NCBI GenBank assembly: GCA_020002185.1
Contig: CM034534.1
Span: 62,568,186-62,632,185, forward strand
From: Paraescarpia echinospica
Taxonomy: Eukaryota; Annelida; Polychaeta; Sabellida; Siboglinidae
Length of the DNA: 64,000 bases
Direction: 5' to 3'
The position numbers and the translations under genes are program-made. Positions 43,401 through 54,898 of the stretch are shown here, in pieces. Below the pieces are notes generated by a model. That model did not search any database and was not told the origin of the DNA. It worked only from the letters and a program-made list of their open reading frames with translations. How positions within the stretch are numbered: position 1 is the first letter of the stretch; every line of letters begins with the position of its first letter.

Positions 43401-44026
43401 ATGCATAACTGCTCTATTTTATTTTCGTTAAACAAATCAGTTTTCTAGTCAATATTGCAAGGGGTCACTTTACGCCACGATAAGGGACCGCTTTATCCTG
43501 AGCGGTGATGTCAATTTTTTTGTAATAACTAAACAATGCATTCCTCAAGAAAGTTCATTATCGCATATCTTGTTCACAAAAACCTTTTTGGTAGGTGGGC
43601 CGTCTTTCCTCTACCACTTTCTACGATTGTCCGAAGCCTGCTGAAGGAACATTGCATCATTGGAAGGAATTAGAGTAACCAGATAAATGGACAATGCCAG
43701 TACAATATTACAATGAGGTCTTATATGCGTAATGCAAATGCTTACTGTAATTGTATTTAACGTAATTTTCAGTAAGATCTCAAGGCATGTACGCTAACGG
43801 TGACCAATTTGCGAGAGTGACCAAAATATGCAAGGTAAGTATACATAGCACACATCGCGGCTTTAGCATCGATGAGATTTAACAGCTTTAGTTTGAGAGA
43901 TACAAATTAAACTATCTAGCATAATCATAGGCGCTATATCATATGTATTCATTTTGTGTTGACGATTAATATAGTGTACATTATATTACTTACGTTGCAA
44001 TCGCTTAATAGTGCTTGCATTTCATT

Positions 44027-44202
44027 TCATTCCACAACGAGGCTGTCGATTCTGGTAAGATTTCTTGTGACCTCTCGTATTCGCCGTATAACTTCTTGTG
44101 GTCCAATAGTGTGCTGCGAGTGTGATCTTACAACATCGGCCACAATCTGACGAATCGTTCCTAATAACTCGATGATTGACTGAGGATTAAATATACTAGC
44201 CA
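44027..44202 (-). CDS. Probable transposase first exon
   Basis: The ATG at 44202 starts MASIFNPQSIIELLGTIRQI, VADVVRSHSQHTIGPQEVI, RRIREVTRNLTRID. A helical N-terminus of this kind precedes the helix-turn-helix in related transposases (recollection). It lies just inside the right inverted repeat with its CCAAT boxes. The donor to the next exon was not located. Confidence 0.45.
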
Positions 44203-44257
44203 TGGCATAAAACAAAATGGCAAACATAACATAAATGTCACGCAAGAATGTTGTTTG

Positions 44258-44733
44258 CATGGTTCCGATTGGTTACAATTAAAGGCATGCCTTTAATTAT
44301 TTACGTACGCGTATTTAATTTTAACCAATCAGAACAAAAGATAGCGTGTTAACAGAATTGTTTCGCTGGTTCCGATTGGTTACAATTAAAAACGAGTACT
44401 TAAATATTTAAAGTCATGCCTTTAATTATTTAAAGGCATGCCTTTAATTATTTACCTACGCGTATTTAATTGCAACCAATCGGAAACAGCGATACATACT
44501 TCTGTTTATATACATTGCTGGTTCTGATTGGTTACAATTAAATAGGCGTACTTAGTTAATTAAATGCATGCCTTTAATTTTACAGGCGTATTTTATTAAT
44601 TAAAGGCATTATCTTAATGTTACAACTACGCCTTTAACTTTATACACGCGTATTTAAATAATTAAAGGCATGCCTTTAAATAATTAAAGGCATGACTTTA
44701 AATATTTAAAGGAGAGCCTGAAATGCTGTCATA
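44258..44733. repeat. Right terminal inverted repeat
   Basis: Mirror of 38326-38778, with one extra 'taattatttaaaggcatg' unit. It ends GCTGTCATA followed by the duplicated GAAACG. Confidence 0.85.
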
Positions 44734-44739
44734 GAAACG

Positions 44740-46217
44740 AATCCAGCGACGTTAGCAGGTTTATATTTCGAAGCATGCAACCAGGCATCTCGCTTTTGGC
44801 TGCACCCATTATTTCATCTTAGTAGACTTGACACGTAGACCAGAGCTTGGGTAAAGGAAAATAAAGAACGTGCATGACAAATATATATTGTCAACACATA
44901 CTCAGACAGAGAAGTGCAAGATTCTACATAACTTGATCAAATAAAAATAGGAAGGTAACGGTCGACCTAAATGTGAGATATGTTTAATTGTTACGCTGGT
45001 AACAATGGATTGGTGACCGAAACTAAGCCAATATTCATGCGGAGTCTAGGTAAAATTCCTTTAAAAGACCATTTAAAAAAAGGTGATCTCTTCCTCTCCG
45101 CCCCCGTCATACCTCCTTTCCTCCCTTCCTACGTCCCTTCCTCCCTCCCTGCCTCCCCTTCCTCCATCCCTCCTTCCCCACCCTCCCTCTTCGCTCCCTC
45201 CACCCCTCCCTTTCCTCCTCCATCTCTCCCTCTATCCATCCCTCCCACCTTCTACCTCACTCACACCCCTCCGACCCTCCCTCATCATTCCCTCCCTCCC
45301 TTCTTCCATTCTTCCTCCTTCCCTCTCTCCCTTCATAGCTCAAAATTCGTCGAAACGTCTATCCTTTCCAAAGCGAAACAGAAAGCGTTACGCTTTTATG
45401 TTTATGTTCTACGTGTCAACATTTGTCAACAAAGAAACGTGACGTAGCTCAACGACAAGCACGCGCTGGATTGTGAGAACGCTTCAACAGCCTTGTTGAA
45501 GAGATACAGAGTCCCTATTTCGTCCATGTTGACTTTAATCTTGTAGCTGTGCACCCATGACTGTTTTCTCAACAAACTAACTATCTGATGACCTAGTAAG
45601 TGTTCCAAACAGCCATACATGATCACCAATGTGTTGTAATCTTGCATGTAAAACGCACATCCACCAAGCCAACATACATACAATTAACCTGCATATTTTG
45701 GTAAGAAGATAATTTCGAATACCACAGATTGAATGCGAAATCATGCACCAACGTAATGACAACAGTTTACTTGATCACTATTATTCCTGCCCCAGTGTGT
45801 TTGAACACAACTTGTTTATTTGTAATCAAGCTAAAGATTGTTGGTTACCGCATATGTTTCGTTTTAGATCTATATATAGATCACTATATATTTAATAAAG
45901 ATGCTATCCAAACCACAAGCTACAGTCAGCAAGATGACAAGTAATGCATAGCTTTTTATGTAAGAGTAGCCCACCCTTGTCGGATATCTGTCAATTTGTT
46001 ATTTAAATATATTATTCACACTGCTAACAGTAACACTTTCATTACATAATCTGCTCCATCTGTACCACCTATTTCACACTGTTTGTACTCCTTGCTTTTT
46101 TAAAAAATTCGTTCTGTGTTGCCTTATATAACTCGATAACAAACTGTGCCATGCTGAGTTGGTGTATACACTGCCCCCTGCTGAGAAAAGACAACTCCAC
46201 AGGGAGGCAGTGACGTC
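44740..46217. other. Region before the Patched-like gene
   Basis: Nothing recognised apart from the polypyrimidine tract at 45083-45345. It may hold the promoter and 5' UTR of the Patched-domain gene; no TATA box or CpG island stands out. Confidence 0.35.
45083..45345. repeat. (CCTCCCTT)n polypyrimidine tract
   Basis: Strand-asymmetric C/T-rich tract of about 260 bases built from CTCCC and TTCC units. It could form triplex DNA. The Pro/Ser ORFs over it are artefacts. Confidence 0.9.
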
Positions 46218-46529
46218 ATGATATCGACGGACTGCATACAGACGCCAATGACGGTGTGGGTTCTACAAGCTGGGCAAAACAGTAGCTCGACACCGGCTCT
46301 GGTTCCTCGTAATGTCCATTGTGGCAACGTTCCTGCTCGCGCCGGCCATTGCTTTATTGAGAAAAGACGGCGGCAATCTGGAAGAACTGTTCATCCCGGC
46401 CGACGTCCGAACCGTCCAGGACAGCGAACGTATGGAGCGCGCCTTTCCTGTCGATACTAACGCCACACATTTCTCCTCCCTCCGCCTCCTCAAGTGGCGA
46501 CAATACGGCATCGTCGCCGTCACTATGAA
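46218..46529 (+). CDS. Patched-domain gene, exon 1 (one-base frameshift)
   Basis: First coding exon of an RND/sterol-sensing-domain membrane protein of the Patched-domain (PTCHD) type. ATG at 46218 reads MISTDCIQTPMTVW. The frame then breaks at a GGG run (46258-46260), and the next frame continues FYKLGKTVARHRLWFLVMSI, the first membrane segment (VATFLLAPAIALL), then GNLEELFIPADVR and the SSLRLLKWRQYGIVAVTMK strand. The two frames join into a normal family N-terminus if one G is extra. The exon ends K|GTACGC in phase 0. Possibly a pseudogene or an assembly error. Confidence 0.75.
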
Positions 46530-46533
46530 GGTA

Positions 46534-46665
46534 CGCTAGCGAACGAACGAATGAATGAATGAGAGAAAGAAAGAATGATTGATTGATTAAATGAATGACT
46601 GACTGAATGAATGGTTGAATGATTAAATGGATAATTGAATGAATGAATGTATGAAACGAGGGGAA
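46534..46665. repeat. (GAATGAAT)/(GATTGATT) microsatellite
   Basis: Tetranucleotide variants over about 130 bases in the first intron, directly after the exon-1 donor. Confidence 0.9.
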
Positions 46666-46675
46666 GGACGTCGTT

Positions 46676-47115
46676 GTTTGTATACCGGGGGCTAGGATAG
46701 AACATGTGACTGAAAGGGTAGAGAAGGTATTGGGGCATGGCAAGGGAGGGTCTATACTAGTACAAGTAGGAACAAATAATGCAGACAGGGAGGGAACAAC
46801 TGAGATAGTACAGAAGTATGGACAGTTAGTGAGGAAGCTAAAGAAGACAAGAGTTGAACAGATTATTGTCTCAGGAATTTTGTCAGTAATGGGAGTAAGG
46901 GGGAAACGTATAGAAACTGCAAGAGGATGGCAATCAACGAACTAGTTGAGCAGATGTGTGAAGAAGAGGGGGTGGAATTCACAGATTTATGGGGATACTT
47001 TGTTGGGAGGGAAGATATGTACATGAGAGATGGCCTCCATCTTAGTGGAAAGGGGGCAGCAGTTTTCTCAGAGAACCTGCTGCAATATGTTGACAGTTGG
47101 ACAGGTTGCATCTAG
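46676..47115 (+). pseudogene. CR1-like LINE ORF1 with SGNH esterase domain
   Basis: Reads PGARIEHVTERVEKVLGH, GGSILVQVGTNNADREGTTE, then after a stop MAINELVEQMCEEEGVEF, DLWGYFVGREDMYM and DGLHLSGKGAAVFSENLL. GTNN and DGLHLSGKG are the block III and block V signatures of the SGNH hydrolase domain in ORF1 of many CR1-clade LINEs; His in DGLH would be catalytic. The block I Gly-Asp-Ser part is not visible. It has at least one frame break, so it is dead. Confidence 0.75.
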
Positions 47116-47194
47116 TTAAACTAGATTCGCAGGGGGACTCACAGAGAAGCCTGAAACTGGATGCCTAGATAAAGACAGCACAAATAAATCAGCA

Positions 47195-49960
47195 AAGAAC
47201 AGTCCGGAAACTCTTCTGAAGCTGGATATAAATGTGTTTGTTTAAATGCAAGGAGTATAGTAAACAAAAGAAATGAATTAAACATTATTGACCCTCACAT
47301 AATAGGTATAACCGAATCCTGGACCACCACCGATATATCAGATGATGAATTGGGACTGACAGGATATGTAATGTTTAAGAAAGATAGAATAGGAAGAAAG
47401 AGAGGTGGAGTTATTTTATATATCAAAGAATCTATCCAGGCTTATGAAATAAAATTAGAAAGAGAAGCAGATTGCGAAGAAGCTGTTTGGTGTAACATAG
47501 TTACAGGAAACTCAACGTTAACGGTGGGGTTAGTTTATCGAAATCCAAACATAAGCATAGAAGAGAATGAAAAAATACAAAACGCTATAAGGGAAGTAAG
47601 CAAATGGGACTGTATTATCTCTACAGAGTATGGCGAGTGAGGACCGCAAGTTTTTAGTTTTAGTTCAAGATACTTTCCTTTCTCAACATGTGCTAGAACC
47701 AACCAGGGGTGAGAATGTGTTAGACATAGTTTTGTCCTCACAGAATTAATTAGTTGACAATGTCAAGATATGTGAGCCACTGGGGAGTAGTGACCACAAC
47801 CAGATACATTTTACCATCAAAGTAAAATAAGAAAGGAATAATAAAAAGCAGTATAGGAGAAATTTCCACAAATGAAGGTATAAGGACATGAGGAAATATA
47901 TAGCGAAGATAGACTGAAACAACACACTGAAAAATAAGATAGCAACAGAATGCTGGAATATATTAAAGAGTGAAATTAGGTGCATAGTCGATAAATTTGT
48001 ACCCTTCAAAAAACAAGGGAAACGGTCCAAAAAGAAACACTTATCGAAAGAAGCCATTAGAAAAATTAAGCATAAACAAATGATGTGGAAGTCATATAGA
48101 TGTACTGGAAATGATGAAGACTACAACATTTATAAAGAAGCACTTAACCAAGCTACAGCTGAAGTTATAAATCCAAAGAGAAGCTATGAACAACAATTAG
48201 CTAGTAATATAAAACATGACAGCAAGAGTTTTTATGCGTATGTTCGAAGCAAACAAAAAGTTCAGGATAAGGTCGGTCCTCTAGAAGATAGTGCTGGAAA
48301 TATAATATCAGAGGGATTTTTAATGGCAGAAGACCTGAATCAGTATTTTAGTTCAGTGTTTACCAGGGAAGATATTAGTTCACTGCCAGTACCAGATGCT
48401 AAGTTAAATGGGGCAGATTCAGACTATTTAGGACAGTTAATTGTAACCCCAGAAATGGTAGCTAAGAAAATAAGGGACACAAATCATCTGGAGTGGATGG
48501 GATTCCACCCAAACTATAATTGGAAATTGTAAAACAAATTAGCGTACCGTTTGCAACAGTTTTCAATTTGTCATTTGAAGAGGGAGTGGTTCCTTTAGAA
48601 TGGAAAGAGGCAAACATTGTACCGTTATTTAATAAAGGTTCGAGAAACAAGTCAGATAATTATCGACTAGTGAGTTTAACATCAGTGATTTGCAAATTAT
48701 TAGAAAGACTAATTAAAGATCACATGGTGGATTTTCTTGTTAAACATAACTTAATAAACCCATCTCAACATGGGTTTTTAAAAGCGAGGTCATGAATGTT
48801 ATGTTTTTTGGAAGATATCACTAAGTGGGTAGATGAGGGATCACCAGTAGATATCATCTACTTAGATTTTTAAAAAAGCTTTCGACAAAGTACCACATAA
48901 AATATTACTGCTTAAACTAAAGGCCCATGGCATAGGAAATGGTATAATAAACTGGATAGAAAAATGGCTGATTGACAGAAGACAACGTGTAGTAGTTGAA
49001 GGGGAGGCTTCAAACTGGAAATCGGTATTGAGTGGGGTACCACAAGGATCAGTACTAGGACCAATATTATTCTTAATATATATCAACGATTTGGATGATG
49101 AAATAACAAGCAAGGTGTTGAAATTTGCGGATGATACAAAAGTGTTTAGAAGGGTTAAAAGTGATGGAGATAGACAGCGATGTGATGGAGATAGACAGCA
49201 ATTTACAAGATGATCTTGACAGGTTGATCAAACGGTCTGAAAAGTGGCAAATGTTGTTCAATTTTGGGAAATGTAAATGCCTCCACACAGGACATGGGAA
49301 CACAGAGGTAGAATATACAATGGGAGGTTCTGTACTAAGTACTACTGTAAAAGAAAAGGACTTAGGGTTAACCATTAGTGCTGATATGAAGGTTTCAGAG
49401 CAGTGCGGAATTGCAGCTTCAAAGGGAAACTAAATCCTTGGATTAATTAGGCTGAATATAGCGTATAAGGAAAAAGAGCTAATAATACCGCTGTAAAATA
49501 CAATAGTGAGGCCTCATTTAGAATATTGTATTCAAGCGTGGAGGCCATATCGCAAGAAGGACATAGATATGCTAGAAAGAGTACAGAGGAGAGCGACTAA
49601 AATGAATCAAAACTGATGGATCTTAGTTATGAAATTCTTCTAAAAGAATGTGGTTTAACAACACTAGAGACCAGGAGATTGAGAGAAGATCAGATAGAAG
49701 TGTTTAAAATAATAAATGGTTATGAAAGTATTGATAGAAATATTTTTTCTCAGTTAAGAAAGATAGAAGGACTATAGGACATGAAGTTACATTAGCAAAG
49801 GAGCAGTGTAGATTAGATATAAGAAAGTTTTAATTTTCACAAAGGACTGTAAATGAATGGAACATATTATCTGCTGATTGTGGGTTCTGGTAGCGTGAAT
49901 ATGTTTAAAAGTAAAATCGACACATACCTCAGAAGGGTGGGATACACATAGACAAAAGGG
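47195..49960 (+). pseudogene. CR1-like LINE ORF2 (endonuclease and reverse transcriptase)
   Basis: Endonuclease: NARSIVNKRNELNIIDPHI, GITESWTTTDISDDEL, GGVILYIKESIQ, VGLVYRNPNIS, then in another frame QDTFLSQHVLEPTRGENVLD and EPLGSSDHNQIHF. Reverse transcriptase: NYRLVSLTSVICKLLERLI, SQHGFLKARS, FDKVPHKILL, SGVPQGSVLGPILFLIYIND, LKFADDTKVF (catalytic FADD), then C-terminal [20 protein letters not shown]. About ten stops and shifts. Together with the esterase ORF1 this is a nearly full-length but decayed CR1-clade element in the first intron of the Patched-like gene. Confidence 0.85.
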
Positions 49961-50149
49961 TTGGACTCTCGATAAGTCAAAGGGCTTCCTTGTCCACTTG
50001 CCACCCCAGCGATTCAATTTGCCGCAGCCGCACGCACGACAAAACTCATCCGTCTTTGCATGTTTGGAACTACTTATGTTAATTTCCACCGGGGACTATA
50101 TTCATTGTTTTGCCGCAAGCCGCATCCGCATGCCGTATCCGTACATATG

Positions 50150-50985
50150 GAATCCTAACTTAACAGTGAAAATTTTCACAAAGCACCAGCCGTTTTGGGG
50201 AGTAACTTCGAAGGAAAGGACGGAAAGGGAATTTGTTTCCTTACACAAGGTTTTGTAGCCGCAATGGAATTCAAAAAGTCATGGATGGAAAGCAGGTCCC
50301 AGTAAATCGACAGATAGACTGCGCTCTTCAAGAAAGAATGCTAGCAACCAGAGCAAAATGTATGCCTATAATCAAAACCATCATATTTTATGGGAGAGAG
50401 AATATATACCTCTATGGGGATATCGTGATGAGGTGATGGCAAACACGTGACCGCACCGGGTCATAATCCAGGAAATTTCAAGAGGGTTGCACGCCAAGAT
50501 GCGTTCAACATCTTCATCGGTTTACACGATTGCATTGTCAACTCCCTGGAGGAAATACGTCACGGCAGGGAGGAGTGGAATGTACAAAGCGCGAATGACG
50601 TCACGACGCTTCATCTTTCCACCGCACAATGTTCCTTCATTGCTGCATTGAACAGAGCACGATATACCACGGCATATGTACAACCAATCAGCGTCAGTTT
50701 GCAATAAAAAAAAATCGATTTTGTGACCAGATTGAGAATGTGACTGGTGCGCTGCAGGACATTAGGGACAATGTGGAAAGCTTCCATGACGAGTTGTAGT
50801 CCAAGATGACTAAGATGGGAGAAAGAGTAGGGGTGAAACCTTCTGAACCACGCACATGTCGACGTCAACGAAATCGTGATAATGCCCCAGCCGAGGACAC
50901 CAAAGAGTATTACAAGCGCAATATAACAATACCTACGCTTGACCAGTTGCTAATTTGTAGCAGGTCACAGTGTAGTGATACTGTA
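50150..50985 (+). pseudogene. ZMYM1-like hAT transposase remnant
   Basis: Segments in order: GKGICFLTQGFVAAMEFKKS, MLATRAKCMPIIKTIIFYG, RENIYLYGD, then GHNPGNFKRVARQDAFNIF (the DUF4371-type 'CGRQNIALRGHRDD...N.GNF' block of ZMYM1-like hAT proteins). Further on come VTGALQDIRDNVESFHDEL, PRTCRRQRNRDNAPAEDTKE and YYKRNITIPTLDQLL, which match the later part of the same family. The middle (about 250 codons) is missing, so it is an internally deleted, frameshifted copy. No terminal repeats were found. Confidence 0.65.
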
Positions 50986-51272
50986 CAACGATACGTACAT
51001 GCCTAGTGGCAAAGTAAAGCTACATCGGAATGAAAGCGCTACTTAATATTGTACGTAGCATAGACTACTATCAGTTGTATGTCACAATTAAAGACGCAAA
51101 ACATTATATGGATTATGTTGCACTGCTTTTATACTACATGAACCGTTCATGAAACGTGACTTTTATCACAGACTTACACACATATATCAACATTCTACGT
51201 AGACTATGTCTATGGTTTGTAGACGGGTGGGATAGTAGGAATGGAGCGTCGATTGTGATGACCATGCACGAG

Positions 51273-51445
<173 letters not shown>

Positions 51446-51716
51446 GTCACAAAATCGAGTGTAAGTATTAATAAATTGGCGGTACCCGAGAGAGAGAGCG
51501 AGACGTTGTGTATTTTAAATACACCGATAACTGATAAATTGGTAAATCAATGGTCAAAGTAAACGAATGAACGTAGAACGAGGTGAGTGAACCTAGGAGG
51601 ACATACTGTTATACTGTCCCAATGTTAGTGCCCTTGACTTTTCGTCCCGTTTTATTCTATTGCCCGTGCTGTGATTCTCCCTAGATTTTCATGCACTTGC
51701 CCGTCGCGGTGCCCAG

Positions 51717-51890
51717 GACGGCAGAGGTAACGTGCTGACGCCCGCCGTCACCAGCACGCTCATTCTACTCGACAAGCACATTCGGGATATCACGGTGAAG
51801 GACGACGACGGAACAGACTATCACTACCATGAGGTCTGCGCGCACGACGAAGGCTGTTGCTTTACCGACACGCTTTTGGAATTACTACAG
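51717..51890 (+). CDS. Patched-domain gene, exon 2
   Basis: 58 codons between acceptor 'gtgcccag' and donor CAG|GTTCGT, phase 0 at both ends. Reads DGRGNVLTPAVTSTLILLDK, HIRDITVKDDD, then VCAHDEGCCFTDTLLELLQ. This is the extracellular loop after the first membrane segment (the usual 'GGNVLT...L..D..I..I' and 'C..C' blocks). No damage. The first intron is 5.2 kb because of inserted elements. Confidence 0.85.
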
Positions 51891-52219
51891 GTTCGTCGGT
51901 TGTCCACTAGACTCTAGCTGTAGCGTCTAGGATCCGACAACATGGACTATAACCTGATGGCCTCTTATGTCCCCTTTACATACTACCAAAATGATATCAA
52001 ATTCTTTGTTGACAGAGGATCCAAGAATGTAGCGAGTTGTTTTCTACGACAGTAACATAACATAAATTAACCATACTGTGAGTACAAACCTATTTACGAT
52101 TGCCACAATTAATATGTAGGCCATGTCTGCGACCTCTGTAAGAGATATGCATAGTTCGTAGAACTTAACGAATAACACATAGGATGATCGAAAACACATT
52201 GCTACTTTGTATACGACAG
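51891..52219 (+). other. Intron 2
   Basis: No repeats or other genes seen; GT at 51891 and AG at 52218-52219. Confidence 0.7.
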
Positions 52220-52390
52220 GAATACGGGTATGTGCATGAAAACGTCACGTTTCCCATGCACCGAATCCGCATCCCCGGTCACCATGAGCGGGACGTGTTC
52301 CTCGGCTACTCCTTGGGGGAAGTGGACATTGTCAACGGCTTGATGCAAGCCAAAGCTTGCAAACTACATTACTTCTTGGAAACAGACAAG
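52220..52390 (+). CDS. Patched-domain gene, exon 3
   Basis: 57 codons, acceptor 'acgacag', donor AAG|GTTGAG, phase 0 at both ends. Reads EYGYVHENVTFPMHRIRI, then FLGYSLGEVDIVNGLMQAKA, CKLHYFLETDK. It matches the loop region 'NVT.P', 'LG...G' and 'AKA..L.Y.L' found in Patched-domain proteins just before the sterol-sensing domain. Contains one likely N-glycosylation site (NVT). No damage. Confidence 0.85.
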
Positions 52391-53025
52391 GTTGAGATTG
52401 CAAAGTGCGTTGTCAAACTGATTGGAGATAGTCCGCATTTTCTGCGAAAAAGGAATTTTTCAGCGTAACAAGAATCGTTTTCAACATACCTGTTCTGTGC
52501 TTGCATTCCCGTTAAACATACTTTCCTTGATACATAAATACATACATACATACATACATGCAAACGCATATACATACATACATATATACATACATACATA
52601 CACACATACATACATACATACATTGAAGACTCGAGTTTCGCGCGACCGAGCTGCGGGTTGATCCCGCCCCTGCCCTGACACTCGCCATCCAACGACTGAG
52701 ATGTCAGTCGTCGATGAAAAACATGTTCATCTTTTCTTCTTCTTTGTTATTGTGATTATTGTGTTTCAATATTCGTAAAGTGAAAACTATAATTATTTGT
52801 TTTATAAGTATAAAAACATATTAGCCAGCAGGCGCATTATTTTCATATTTCTAAATAGTTATATATATATATATATATATATATATTTTACTGGAAAGCC
52901 GGCCAGGAGGGGTTTATTTTGGAAAAGTCATTAATGAACTTTTCATCATTCATGATGTTATTTCATTTAATGTATATCTTCTTTTCATTTGTTTTTTCGT
53001 TGTTGACAATGATTGCTATACATAC

Positions 53026-53067
<42 letters not shown>
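52391..53067. other. Intron 3, left part
   Basis: Holds a (CATA)n microsatellite (52531-52622), a tRNA-like 'gcgggttgatcccgc' (B-box-like, 52652-52667) followed by a short hairpin near 52693-52712 (possible SINE remnant), and (TA)n runs at 52858-52887 and 53030-53065. Confidence 0.5.
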
Positions 53068-53068
<1 letters not shown>

Positions 53069-53405
53069 TGTTGGACTTAAGTGACATCATTACATACGAC
53101 TTGTATATTAGCGTAAGTAGTTTAAAAACGTATTTTCATTTATTGTTCTTTAACATGTTGGTATGTCCTAGAGTGGTACATAATTTAAGAACTTTTACTT
53201 ATTGTTCTTTAAAATGTTGGTACGTATTCAGAGTGGGGTGCAAACATCAGTTGCATGGTAAGGTTTTGGCGCCCTGGTATTGGAGTATAATGGGGCTGTT
53301 AAAAAATATGTTGTACTTACGTAACCTCAGCACAAAAGCGTCTTCGTTATATTATGACTTAACAGTGTACTGTCTGATTCGTAAGCTAATTACATTCAAG
53401 AAGCA

Positions 53406-54665
53406 ATGGATGAAATGCTAAGTAATTATACTGAATTAGACATGAGGCACTTGTTTGAAAACGAAGAGATTGAAGTAAATCCTTTTAACCTAGCTGATAT
53501 AAGTAGTGATTATTATGATGTTCATAATATTCTTCCCGCAAAATTTTGCCATACCCGTTTTCAGCACAAAGTACTCCATCTCAACATACAAGGACTTTCA
53601 TCAAACTTTGATCAACTTAAAATATTACTGTCACAGCTATCTGATGCACATGTTAAAATTGATTATATCTTATTATGTGAAACCTTTTTAAATGACAACA
53701 ATGCGCATCTTTTTAAATTGCCTAATTATAATTTTATTTACAAGAATAGGAAATTTAAATCTAAAGGTGGTGTCGCGATGTATGTACGTGATAATATTCA
53801 GTATAATCACCGCGAAGACCTTGATATCTTCGTGGAGGGGGAATTTGAATCTGTATTTATTGAATGCAGCATTAATGGTCAAACCTCTGTCGTTGGTGAA
53901 ATATATCGGATCCCTAACTCAAACGTGTCTTCATCTATCCAAAGATATGAGACAATACTAAATAAGATTCAGCACTCAAACCATCAGATCATAATTGGCA
54001 CTGATCAAAATTTTGACTACCTAAAAATGGACTCATATAAACCTTCATCCGACTTACTATACTTACACCTAGCTGCTAACACAATTCCAACAATTACCAA
54101 ACCAACGCGTATCACCCATACATCCGCTACCCTTATTGATAACATATATGTACGACATACAACTCCATTTGTTCATTCTGGCATATTATATAGTGATATA
54201 TCTGATCACCTACCTATATTCTGTTTAATTGGCAAGCAGAAGCCTTGTAAAAAATCAAATGAGCCGTTAATATTCAAACATAGACCTATGTCTGACAAAT
54301 CCATTGGTCATATAACATCTACACTACGCGAAATTGATTGGACGTATTTACACCAGTTAGATACAGATAATGCGTTCAGGGAATTCACTAACAAACTTAA
54401 CTATGTTATTCAAACATTCGCGCCGGAGAAAATTGCTAAAGTTAATCCCAAATACGTAATACGGAATGAGTGGATGACTAAAGGTCTATTAAAATCGTCA
54501 GTAACATCAAACAAACTCTATAAGAAATGTATCGGCAAATCTAAGACACATCCTACTTATATCCGTTATGTACATTACAGAAATATGTATAATAAACTGA
54601 AACAAATTGTCAAAACAACATACTATGCGAATGAGTTAAAAACATTTAAGAACGACTCTAAATAA
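53406..54665 (+). pseudogene. LINE endonuclease ORF, intact to codon 419
   Basis: APE-type endonuclease: LHLNIQGLSSNFDQLKIL, DYILLCETFLND (catalytic Glu), GGVAMYVRDNIQYNH, VVGEIYRIPNS, IIIGTDQNFDYLKM (catalytic Asp and Asn block in the TDQNFD variant), ITKPTRITHTSATLIDNIYV and ILYSDISDHLPIF (catalytic SDH). The ORF ends at a TAA (54663-54665) in the spacer before the reverse transcriptase, where relatives are continuous. The stop and later TGA (54900) break the ORF. Confidence 0.85.
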
Positions 54666-54898
54666 ACTTGGAAATTACTTAGAACCATGATTGGGAAATA
54701 CAACGATAAATCAGGCATTTCGTCACACTTTAAATATAATAACAATATAATTAAGGACCCTCATCAAATTTCTAATATATTCTGTAATGTTTTTACTAAT
54801 ATTGGCTGTAACCACGCAAATGCAATCCCTCAACCTAAAGAGGAATTTACGAAAAATTTCTTCAGAATTGTCCTAAACAAAATCCAGGAAGTCTCTTC

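Larger units (their letters stand above)
38326..44733. mobile_element. 6.4-kb integrase-type DNA transposon, complete ends
   Basis: Inverted ends start TATGACAGCATTTCAGGC; the two arms are about 450-475 bp. The target duplication is perfect: GAAACG at 38320-38325 and 44734-44739. It carries two convergent genes: a HECT-like gene on plus (38871-40851) and a DDE integrase-like transposase on minus (44202-41402). The architecture, 6-bp duplication and transposase type resemble what Repbase calls IS3EU; I assign this from memory. Both genes are damaged in this copy, yet the ends are well preserved. Confidence 0.85.

Noticed and set aside
44980..45447. Pro/Ser-rich 155-aa ORF
   Set aside because: It lies over a strand-asymmetric CCTCCCTT tract and has no conserved features.
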